11,242 nt of DNA from an uncultured Eubacteriales bacterium (GTDB lineage Bacteria; Bacillota; Clostridia; Christensenellales; CAG-917): positions 1 to 11,242 of the forward strand of contig USEV01000018.1 in NCBI GenBank assembly GCA_900553825.1. Direction: 5' to 3'. Of the stretch, positions 1 through 6,990 are shown in pieces. Within the stretch, counting starts at the first letter, position 1, and every line of letters begins with the position of its first letter. Under the pieces are notes generated by a model. That model made no database searches. It saw nothing but the letters and a program-made list of their open reading frames with translations, and had not been told where the DNA came from. Made by a program: the position numbers and the translations under genes.

Positions 1-985
<985 letters not shown>

Positions 986-989
986 CTAT

Positions 990-1018
990 ATTATAAAAAG
1001 TAAAAGCGAAAAAGTCAA
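990..1018 (-). promoter_or_regulatory. Strong sigmaA promoter of ftsH
   Basis: Reading the minus strand, a -35 box TTGACT (1013-1018) and a -10 box TATAAT (990-995) are separated by exactly 17 bases. This is 5/6 and 6/6 to the housekeeping consensus, in a T-rich spacer. Predicted transcription start is near 983, giving a 5' UTR of about 70 nt before the ftsH ATG. This is the best sigmaA match in the window, consistent with constitutive expression of ftsH independent of yyaC upstream. Confidence 0.85.
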
Positions 1019-1101
1019 CGGACACGCGAAAAAAGGAGCCGGCGTGACACGCTGTGTTTCCTGCTGCAAATGCATATTACGGGACGCCTATTAAAACTCG
1101 A

Positions 1102-1578
1102 TTAAAAAACGGGAATTGCAAAGCCGAGTCCACCGACGGCGCTTTTTATCAAATCCGCCACTTTATGTGCGAGTTTTGACACATAAAGTGCATTTGCCTG
1201 CATGAGTTCGGTGAGCGCGTCGCCGTTCTTGTCGCCGACGACGGCGATGATTCCGACATCGCCGAAGCGGTTTTTCCGTCCGCCGACGGCGGCGGGGCAC
1301 ACTCCGTCGTTGCGCACCGTTATCTTGCCTAGCTGCGTGCGCTCGCCCAGGCACGCGTCCACCGCGAGCATGACGGCGTCCTTGTGAGCCTCTCGCAGGA
1401 ATTTCATCCATTCCGTCATGTTTTTGCCCGTCACGGGGCGGTCGAGGGTGCCGTAGACGAAGGCGGGGAAGCGCGCGTCGGAGCGCAGTAGCGTGCCCAC
1501 CTCGGGCCCGAGAGAATCGCCCGCGATTGCGGGCGTGCCGAAACATACTATGACCAGCGGTCGGGAAAGCGTTTGCAT
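1102..1578 (-). CDS. yyaC: Spore protein of the YyaC family (DUF1256, hydrogenase-maturation-protease-like fold)
   Basis: YyaC proteins occur only in endospore formers and are annotated as putative spore proteases; their substrate is not established. The 158-residue product carries the family's glycine-rich first motif, VIVCFGTPAIAGDSLGP (residues 9-25), then VYGTLDRPVTGKN, AVDACLG, and GKITVRNDGVCPAAVGG followed by a DVGIIAVVG strand. Together these are the conserved core in the expected order. It is somewhat shorter than the Bacillus protein (about 200 residues), mainly at the N-terminus. I chose the ATG at 1578 because upstream codons give arginine-rich, non-conserved sequence. No Shine-Dalgarno site is visible before it. 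A forespore-type promoter ends only 5 bases upstream, so a leaderless transcript is predicted. It is divergent from the oxidoreductase gene and reads toward ftsH, which has its own promoter. Confidence 0.88.
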   Translation of the reverse strand: MQTLSRPLVIVCFGTPAIAGDSLGPEVGTLLRSDARFPAFVYGTLDRPVTGKNMTEWMKFLREAHKDAVMLAVDACLGERTQLGKITVRNDGVCPAAVGGRKNRFGDVGIIAVVGDKNGDALTELMQANALYVSKLAHKVADLIKSAVGGLGFAIPVF

Positions 1579-1583
1579 AACGG

Positions 1584-1613
1584 CATTATTCCCGCCGCGG
1601 CGCGCGCATATAC
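1584..1613 (-). promoter_or_regulatory. Forespore-type (sigmaF/sigmaG) promoter candidate for yyaC
   Basis: On the minus strand GTATA (1609-1613) is followed after 15 bases by GGGAATAATG (1584-1593). The sigmaF consensus, from memory, is GYATA at -35 and GGNNANANTR at -10 with about 15-16 bases between; this site fits every fixed position. In B. subtilis yyaC is, to my recollection, a sigmaF-regulon gene, which agrees. The element ends 5 bases before the yyaC ATG, so transcription would begin at or next to the start codon. Confidence 0.55.
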
Positions 1614-1713
1614 CCGTCCGCCCGTTTTCGCGGCGCGTTTGTGCGCGCGGATTTTGCCTCGACTGCGCAAAACACGGGGATAACCGCATGAAAAGACACC
1701 CGACAAAAAAGAA

Positions 1714-1743
1714 TTGTTGCGTTTTTGCGAATTTTGCTATAAA
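1714..1743 (+). promoter_or_regulatory. Candidate sigmaA promoter of the FAD oxidoreductase
   Basis: TTGTTG (1714-1719) and TATAAA (1738-1743) are separated by 18 bases in the only AT-rich stretch of the yyaC/oxidoreductase divergent region. A start near 1750 would give a 5' UTR of about 85 nt. The match is moderate (4/6 and 5/6). The rest of 1579-1834 is GC-rich and shows no other gene. Confidence 0.45.
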
Positions 1744-1834
1744 GTATATGTGTGTGAACGCGCGGACGCGCGCATATAGAAACCTCGCGATGTGGGAGAG
1801 CGTACCCCGTGGACGAGGGTCAGGAGAGGGTTAT

Positions 1835-3187
1835 ATGAAAATTCTGGTTGCAGGAGCAGGCATGGGCGGCATGGTAGCCGCCGAGAGGCTGGGAAAGCTC
1901 GGGTTCGATGTCACCGTCTATGAGAAAGCTCCGTCGCTCGACGAAATGCGTTACGACTGGCACGACGATGTCAATCCGTCCATATTCCGCAGGCTGGGCA
2001 TGGATATGCCCGCCGAGAGCTTCAAGAAAAAGAGCTGGACATTCGTGTCGCCTCACGGCGCGGTGGTCCGCGAGCTCATACAGGACGAGGCAACCGCCGA
2101 CTTCTCGGTGGAGAGGCGTCCTCTCAACAAGATGCTGTACGAACGCGCGGCGAAGCACGCGAAGTTCGTCTTCGGCGCGACGGTGCAGAAGCCTATCGTG
2201 GAGCACGGCGCGGTCGTGGGCGCAATCGTGGACGGCAAGGAAGTGCGTGCCGACCTCGTCATCGACAGCCTCGGCGTGGATTCCGCCCTCAAGAAGGATA
2301 TGCCCGCCGAGTTCGACATCACGCAGCACTCCTCCCACGAGGTGTTCGTCGCTTACAGGGCGTTTTACGAGCGTAATCCCGATGCTCCCACCCCCAAGCA
2401 CACCAACAAGGTGTATCTCAAGCACATGGGCGAGCAGGGCATTTCCTGGGTCATCCTGGACAACGACCCCAAGCTCGTCAATGTGTTGATAGGCAGAGTG
2501 GGCAAGCTCACCACCTACGACATCGAGCGCTGCCTGCAGGACCTCAGAAAGACCAATCCCGTCATCGGCGACAAAATCGTGCGCGGCGGGGAAACCTGCG
2601 TCATCCCCGTGCGCTATCCCGCGACGAGAATGGTGGCAAACGGCTATGCCGCCGTGGGTGACAGCGCGTATCTGACAATTCCCATGCTCGGCAGCGGCAT
2701 CGCTTCCGGCATGCTTTCGGGACAGCTGCTTGCCGAGAGCATCGGCGAGAATATGTCCCGCGGCGTCAAGGGCGACGCGCTCTTCAAGGTGGGCAGACTG
2801 TGGAGATACCAGGTCAAGGTCTACCGCGAGTTCGGTGCGGAGCACGCCGCCGTCGATGTCATGAAGAGGGCGGTGCTCGGATATCCCGACGCGCTCCTCA
2901 ACTGGATGCTCGGCTCCGACATCCTCACCAACGACGAGATGTGCAAGCTCGCCGCCGGCAAGATGTTGCGCGTGGGGCTCAAGGAGGCTCTCCGCAAGCT
3001 CAACATCACCGAGTACTCCAAGTGGGGCACCCTCATCAAAATCAACAATATGCTGTTGAAGTGCGGCAGGGTGTACACCCTCGCCCGCTCCATACCCAGG
3101 AACTTCGACCCGAACATCACCCGCACCTGGGAAAAGCAAATGCGCTATTACTTCCGCCCCACCCGCAAGGAGCGCAACGCGGAATAA
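1835..3187 (+). CDS. FAD-dependent oxidoreductase, geranylgeranyl reductase/FixC-like
   Basis: The 450-residue product is a flavoprotein of the glutathione-reductase-fold family that includes geranylgeranyl reductases, FixC and aromatic hydroxylases. It opens with a Rossmann motif, VAGAGMGGMVAAERLGKLG, containing GxGxxG at residues 7-12 and the acidic residue E30 that binds the FAD ribose. ADLVIDSLG is a typical second strand, and YAAVGDSAYLTIPMLGSGI (D276 in the GD motif) binds the FAD pyrophosphate/ribityl part. About 130 C-terminal residues are helical and rich in Lys/Arg. There is no signal peptide or clear membrane segment. The ATG at 1835 follows GGAGAGGG (1823-1830); the frame stays open upstream but that part lacks conservation. 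The gene is monocistronic and ends in a hairpin terminator. Substrate is unknown: a polyprenyl or lipid double bond is plausible from the family but not shown by the sequence. Confidence 0.85.
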   Translation: MKILVAGAGMGGMVAAERLGKLGFDVTVYEKAPSLDEMRYDWHDDVNPSIFRRLGMDMPAESFKKKSWTFVSPHGAVVRELIQDEATADFSVERRPLNKMLYERAAKHAKFVFGATVQKPIVEHGAVVGAIVDGKEVRADLVIDSLGVDSALKKDMPAEFDITQHSSHEVFVAYRAFYERNPDAPTPKHTNKVYLKHMGEQGISWVILDNDPKLVNVLIGRVGKLTTYDIERCLQDLRKTNPVIGDKIVRGGETCVIPVRYPATRMVANGYAAVGDSAYLTIPMLGSGIASGMLSGQLLAESIGENMSRGVKGDALFKVGRLWRYQVKVYREFGAEHAAVDVMKRAVLGYPDALLNWMLGSDILTNDEMCKLAAGKMLRVGLKEALRKLNITEYSKWGTLIKINNMLLKCGRVYTLARSIPRNFDPNITRTWEKQMRYYFRPTRKERNAE

Positions 3188-3207
3188 CAAGCACAAAGTC
3201 AAACGAA

Positions 3208-3233
3208 AACCCCGCTTCGGCGGGGTTATTTCA
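3208..3233. terminator. Bidirectional intrinsic terminator between convergent genes
   Basis: AACCCCGC (3208-3215), loop TTCG, GCGGGGTT (3220-3227) forms a perfect 8-bp stem with a UUCG tetraloop. On the plus strand it is followed by TTATTT-like sequence; on the minus strand the stem is followed by a TTTT run. It lies 20 bases after the oxidoreductase stop and about 57 bases after the signal peptidase stop, so it can end both transcripts. Confidence 0.8.
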
Positions 3234-3284
3234 TGCCGTTTTTTCGTTGTCGGGCGCGCACGGGAGGGCGACGCTTTTACGCGG

Positions 3285-3869
3285 TCACGGAATGCGCAGC
3301 CCGCCGTCCTTTTCCACGACGAGGAAACATTTGCCCGTCACATTCTCCTCGGGCACGAAGCCTATCGCGCGGCTGTCGGAGCTGTTGTTGCGGTTGTCGC
3401 CCATGACAAAGAAGTGTCCCTCGGGCACCGTCCAGGATTTGCCGTCGTAGATGTCGTTCATGGGTTCGGCGAGGTAGTCCTCTTCGAGGGGCTCACCGTT
3501 CAGGTACACCTTGCCGTCGGCAACGGAAACGGTGTCGCCCGCAAGCCCTATCACCCTCTTCACCAGAGAGTACGGCGCGTCCTCCGCCGCCCCCCAGTCG
3601 TAGAGGAACACCACGATGTCCCCGCGCTTTATCTTCGCCACGCGGTTGAGCAACAGTTTTTCGCCGTCGCCCGGCACGGAGGGGTCGCCGCCGTCCAGGG
3701 TGGGGCGCATACTGTCGCCGTTGACGATGAATGTCGTGACGACATATTCCCTCACGAGCAGCGCGCAGGTCACCGCGAGCACCGCCACGACGAGCAGCGC
3801 GACGATTGCCGCGATTATGCGTTTACGCCTTTGGGAAACAGATTCGGGAGCTTTGAGTTCGTCGTCCAT
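3285..3869 (-). CDS. lepB: Type I signal peptidase (S26 family)
   Basis: This 194-residue membrane serine/lysine protease would remove signal peptides from exported proteins. A cytoplasmic N-terminus of about 17 residues (RRKR) precedes one membrane segment (about 18-39). Catalytic Ser53 lies in NGDSMRPTL, Lys104 in SLVKRVIGLAGD, and the C-terminal signature MGDNRNNSSDSR is present. A single N-terminal anchor and this length are typical of the Gram-positive Sip form. An in-frame TAA 12 bases upstream forces the ATG at 3869, although no good Shine-Dalgarno sequence precedes it. The start lies 24 bases after the hydrolase stop (3894), so the two genes are probably one transcript and translation may be coupled. 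Identity as a functional S26 peptidase is very likely; whether it is the main enzyme or one of several paralogues cannot be told. Confidence 0.95.
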   Translation of the reverse strand: MDDELKAPESVSQRRKRIIAAIVALLVVAVLAVTCALLVREYVVTTFIVNGDSMRPTLDGGDPSVPGDGEKLLLNRVAKIKRGDIVVFLYDWGAAEDAPYSLVKRVIGLAGDTVSVADGKVYLNGEPLEEDYLAEPMNDIYDGKSWTVPEGHFFVMGDNRNNSSDSRAIGFVPEENVTGKCFLVVEKDGGLRIP

Positions 3870-3893
3870 GGCACCATTTTATGCGCGGTGACG

Positions 3894-5573
3894 CTAAATC
3901 CACACGATGTTGTTGAAAAGCACATTCTCCGCGTCCGAAATCAGCAGGAGCTTGCACATTCCGAAGCGGGGCAGGGGCTTGCCTTCGTCGCTCTTCAGCT
4001 CGGCGGCGGAGATTTTTATCTTCTGCCAGAAGTCGCCGCCCGTCGCGGTCACCTTGCAGGAGTATTCCGTGAGGTCGGGGTACGCCACGAAACGGAAGTC
4101 GATGTCGCGCCTTGTGTCGCTGTAGATGTCCATCTGCAACACCGCGCCCTTTTCGCACGAGAAGGATTCGTGCGTGCTGCGGCAGAGGACGAGAGTGCCT
4201 TTCGTCGTGCCTATGCCCCGTATGTCGAAGGGTCCTTTTCTGACGGCGAGGACGCTGTCGTCGAGGAAGAACCCGTCCGTGGTCACCCAGAACAGCCCCG
4301 CACCCATGTCGCCCGAGTAGACGATGCGCGAGTTGCCCGCCGCGACATTTGCCACCGCGGTCACGCCGTGTTCGGCGGGCACTATGCCCGAAACGGGCGT
4401 GCTCGCACAGATGCCGTCGGAGGTCTTTATCGTCGCATACGCCACGACGAGCTTGCTCGGGTCGCCCGACGGGATGCGGAACACGAATTCGTTTTCGCCC
4501 ACATTCTGCGCGTCGGCGAGGGCAGTCCAGTTCCTCGCGAACGACACCTCCTCCCCGCGGGAGTAAAACGCGGAGACGGATTCGGGCTCGGAGTGACAGT
4601 TCAGCCGCAGGTACACCTCGTTCTCGTCGGCGATGAGCTTTGCCTCGGGCATGCCGAAGGGCGGCGTGTCGTGGGCAAAGTTGCCCTGCAACCACTTGAT
4701 GAGGCTCGCGTACGCCGTCAGGCTCACCTGCGAGGCGGAGCCGCGCACGACCACCATCACCTTGGATTTTGCAGGCACAAGCGACATGATGTCGCCCGCG
4801 CGGTCGATGTCCGCGTCGCGGGAGTTGGAGCTGACTATGTAGTAAGTGGGGCAGGATACGAAGCGCGCGTAGGTCTCCGCGCCGACGCCTGCCGAAAAGG
4901 CGCGTTCCTCGTCGTCGACGGGCAGGTCCTTGCCCTCCGCCGAGAAGCGGGGAGTGCCGCGACGCCACAGATAACCGCCGCCGTTTATGGGCACGAGCGC
5001 GCGCACTCTGCCGTCGATGCCCGCCACCTGCCACGCAATCTGCGCGCCGATGTCCACGCCCATGACGCCGATTCTTTCGGCATCGACATACTTGAGCTCC
5101 CCGAGCATCGTTATCGCGCGGCGCGCGACCTTCGCCCACTGGAACCACGGCGTTTCGCGCGCCGTCGTCTTGACGGTGTAGAGGTTGGACATACACTGCG
5201 GTGCCGCGGCGTACGAGAATTCGTCGGGATAGGTGGTGTGCGGCTCATCGCCGTCGTGCGCGCCCGCATAATCGCAAAGACACACGACATACCCCTCGCT
5301 CACGAGCGATGAGGTGATGTCGTCGAAGTTCCTGTTCCTGTCGTGCGAGGGCAGCAGCAAAACCGCGGGGCGGGCGTCGCGCCAACGGGCGTCGTAGTAG
5401 ACGCGGGCGAACACCCTCACTCTGCCGCTTTCCGTCTTTTCGGAAGTGAAAAACACCCCCACCGTGACGAGATTATCGTTTTGGCAGGAAGAAAAAATCG
5501 AGGTTTCCGTCCCGTCCTTGACGGGGTTGAACCCCTCCCAGATTTCCGTAGGCGTCAGAAGCCGCATTTCCAT
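3894..5573 (-). CDS. Large alpha/beta-hydrolase-fold protein, acetyl-xylan-esterase/dienelactone-hydrolase-like, probably lacking the usual triad
   Basis: The 559-residue product has an alpha/beta-hydrolase core (about residues 45-300): strand RPAVLLLPSHDRN, helix, strand GYVVCLCDYAG, then AERIGVMGVDIGAQIAWQVAG where the nucleophile elbow should be, followed by VRALVPINGG. The elbow reads G172-V-D174-I-G176, with Asp where G-x-S-x-G has Ser. At the place of the catalytic His (after VMVVVRG, about 273-290) none is seen. The C-terminal 250 residues look like beta-sandwich sequence, ending in FWQKIKISAAEL and ENVLFNNIVWI, reminiscent of carbohydrate-binding-type domains (inference). No signal peptide is present, so it is probably cytoplasmic. 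ATGs at 5582, 5573 and 5567 are in frame; I chose 5573 because the TATAAT box covers 5582 and the predicted transcript begins near 5574. It is the first gene of a unit with signal peptidase. Activity and substrate are unknown. Confidence 0.72.
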   Translation of the reverse strand: MEMRLLTPTEIWEGFNPVKDGTETSIFSSCQNDNLVTVGVFFTSEKTESGRVRVFARVYYDARWRDARPAVLLLPSHDRNRNFDDITSSLVSEGYVVCLCDYAGAHDGDEPHTTYPDEFSYAAAPQCMSNLYTVKTTARETPWFQWAKVARRAITMLGELKYVDAERIGVMGVDIGAQIAWQVAGIDGRVRALVPINGGGYLWRRGTPRFSAEGKDLPVDDEERAFSAGVGAETYARFVSCPTYYIVSSNSRDADIDRAGDIMSLVPAKSKVMVVVRGSASQVSLTAYASLIKWLQGNFAHDTPPFGMPEAKLIADENEVYLRLNCHSEPESVSAFYSRGEEVSFARNWTALADAQNVGENEFVFRIPSGDPSKLVVAYATIKTSDGICASTPVSGIVPAEHGVTAVANVAAGNSRIVYSGDMGAGLFWVTTDGFFLDDSVLAVRKGPFDIRGIGTTKGTLVLCRSTHESFSCEKGAVLQMDIYSDTRRDIDFRFVAYPDLTEYSCKVTATGGDFWQKIKISAAELKSDEGKPLPRFGMCKLLLISDAENVLFNNIVWI

Positions 5574-5778
5574 ATCCCGCATTATACCCCAAAGCGAACG
5601 CAAAGTAAAGCAGTAAAAAGAGGACGGGAGCGGGCGCGGGCGCGGCGGACGCGCACACCCCCGACCGTCCGACGGCGGAACAAAGGGGAGACACGCCCTT
5701 CCCTCGGCGCGAAAAAGCCGCGGCGTATTCCAGCGCAAGCCTGTCCATCACATCGTCGGGGGGTAACAACGCGTCCAT
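5473..5778 (-). CDS. Small uncertain ORF downstream of gerC
   Basis: A 101-codon frame begins with ATG (A at 5778) behind a very good Shine-Dalgarno GGAGG five bases upstream, 63 bases after the gerC stop. The first 28 or so residues (MDALLPPDDVMDRLALEYAA and on) look protein-like, with an acidic amphipathic helix. After that the frame runs through the 5615-5670 terminator, the next promoter and the start of the hydrolase gene, and its composition becomes Ala/Pro-rich and unconvincing. I do not recognise it. Possibilities are a real short fourth ger-operon gene whose 3' end was lost by mutation, or chance. The ribosome-binding site is the main support. Confidence 0.25.
   Translation of the reverse strand: MDALLPPDDVMDRLALEYAAAFSRRGKGVSPLCSAVGRSGVCASAAPAPAPVLFLLLYFAFALGYNAGYGNAASDAYGNLGGVQPRQGRDGNLDFFFLPKR
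5581..5609 (-). promoter_or_regulatory. sigmaA promoter of the hydrolase-signal peptidase unit
   Basis: Minus strand TTTACT (5604-5609), 17-base spacer, TATAAT (5581-5586). The -10 box is perfect and the -35 box is 4/6. The transcript would start near 5574, almost on the ATG at 5573, so the hydrolase mRNA is predicted to be leaderless or nearly so. It begins immediately after the terminator that ends the upstream ger operon. Confidence 0.6.
5615..5670 (-). terminator. Long GC-rich intrinsic terminator after the ger operon
   Basis: On the minus strand GGACGG (5665-5670) pairs with CCGTCC (5622-5627). Inside, a 13-base arm (5650-5662) pairs with its counterpart (5632-5644) with two mismatches and one G-U, closing a 5-base loop (5645-5649). 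The stem is followed by TCTTTTT (T run 5615-5619). The geometry is that of a strong Rho-independent terminator, placed between gerC and the next promoter. Confidence 0.65.
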
Positions 5779-5841
5779 AAAGACCTCCGATTCATAGTAT
5801 TCCGCCCGCGAGCCGATGGTGCCGCCCGAAAAACCGCGCCG

Positions 5842-6990
5842 TCAGCCCTGTACGCGCACCTCGGCTTCCACCTCGACAAAAAAGTCTATCGAGCGGAGGC
5901 AGTCCTCGGGCATGGTGTAGCCCGCCTTCTTGTACACCTCGTTCTGCAACCTCAAAAAGTCGGCGTTCCACTCCAACGAGAGAGCGTGACACGCGCGGAG
6001 CCTGCTTTCGATTTCCCGCGCGGCTTCCTTCGCCGCCTTCATCACCACCTCGTCCGATGAGGTGATTTTGCCCGGCGTTTCCACATTCTGCGCCTCGAGG
6101 AAGGAGAGGTCGATTTTCAGCTTCACGCGCACCGACATCCCCTCCACGGCGTATTCCGTCTTTGCCGAAAGCACCCTGAACTCCACCGCCTCGCCCGTGG
6201 GCAGGACGGGGGAGAGCTTGCCGCGCACTTTGTGCTGCAGCAGAAGAGTAGTTGCCTGCGCGAGCTCCTCTCCCAGCACGAAGCACTCTCCGCCGTGCAC
6301 CACCAGGTTGCGGTGCATTGAAAACTCCTGCGCCCCGTCGCCCGCACTCTCGCCCTCGGGGGGCGTGGGCATCTCCTCGATGTCGATGAGGGGCACGGTT
6401 ACGCACGCGCTCCTGGAAAGAGACGCGGCGAGGAAGTCCTTGACCGTGACCAGCGCGAGCCCGTCGCCGCCCAGGTTCTGTATGAGCGACGCCTGCACGA
6501 AATTCGCCGCCGAATCAGCCGCGCCCATCTTTGCCGAAAGCACTTCCTCGGGCGGCGAATCGCTCGCGGTGACCACCGCCTGCTCGGGCAAAGAGTAGGT
6601 TGCAATCAGCGGTTCGAAAAGCGCCGCATGGTCGTTTGAAAATGCGCTTCTTGACAGAACAAGCACATTACAATGCGAAAGCGACACCAAAAGCCCCATT
6701 TTCTGCGCGATTGTGTCGAGTGCCTCCGACACCGTCGCGCCGCTTGCGGTGTAGACGGCGTAGGTGCGCGTCACCTCTCCGCCGCTCCCTCCCGACACCA
6801 CCACGGAAAGCGTGGACACCTCGAATTGCTCCTCCGTCTTTTCCAGCCCCAGCCCGATGACCAGGGCGGATTGGGTGAGGGATTTGTTGTCCACCACCCG
6901 CCCGAAAAAGACGAGCACGACGGCGGCAATCAGGATGACGAGCCACTTCGCCCGAAAAATCTTGTCGTTGAGCCGCGAGGTCCTTTTCAC
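5842..6990 (-). CDS. gerC: Germinant-receptor subunit C homologue, Ger(x)C family, without lipobox
   Basis: Ger(x)C proteins are the C subunits of spore germinant receptors, normally lipoproteins on the outer face of the spore inner membrane. This 382-residue protein has the family layout: N-terminal hydrophobic segment (about 16-30), ALVIGLGLEKTEEQFEVST strand region, LLVSLSHCNVLVLS, a mid-protein domain, and the C-terminal domain with long helix VVMKAAKEAAREIESRLRA and terminal strand FFVEVEAEVRVQG. Where family members have G-C at the end of the signal peptide, this one reads G30-R31, so no lipidation site is seen; the segment may act as a membrane anchor. The start is GTG (6988-6990), overlapping the gerB stop by four bases (GTGA), with AGGAGG upstream. 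It is the last clear gene of the receptor operon. Confidence 0.85.
   Translation of the reverse strand: MKRTSRLNDKIFRAKWLVILIAAVVLVFFGRVVDNKSLTQSALVIGLGLEKTEEQFEVSTLSVVVSGGSGGEVTRTYAVYTASGATVSEALDTIAQKMGLLVSLSHCNVLVLSRSAFSNDHAALFEPLIATYSLPEQAVVTASDSPPEEVLSAKMGAADSAANFVQASLIQNLGGDGLALVTVKDFLAASLSRSACVTVPLIDIEEMPTPPEGESAGDGAQEFSMHRNLVVHGGECFVLGEELAQATTLLLQHKVRGKLSPVLPTGEAVEFRVLSAKTEYAVEGMSVRVKLKIDLSFLEAQNVETPGKITSSDEVVMKAAKEAAREIESRLRACHALSLEWNADFLRLQNEVYKKAGYTMPEDCLRSIDFFVEVEAEVRVQG

Noticed and set aside
1019..1060. Intrinsic terminator of yyaC, suggested by a T run on the minus strand near 1029-1034
   Set aside because: Only short, broken stems could be drawn before the T run (GCGTG and CACGC are separated by a single base), so a terminator is not supported.
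1820..3202. 460-codon minus-strand frame opposite the FAD oxidoreductase
   Set aside because: It is the antisense mirror of a gene with clear FAD motifs; composition and lack of signals mark it as a shadow.
3414..5312. 632-codon open frame on the plus strand opposite the hydrolase and signal peptidase genes
   Set aside because: It has His/Val/Arg-rich, non-conserved composition and no ribosome-binding site, and it covers two well-supported genes. Long antisense frames are expected when genes have very GC-rich third positions.
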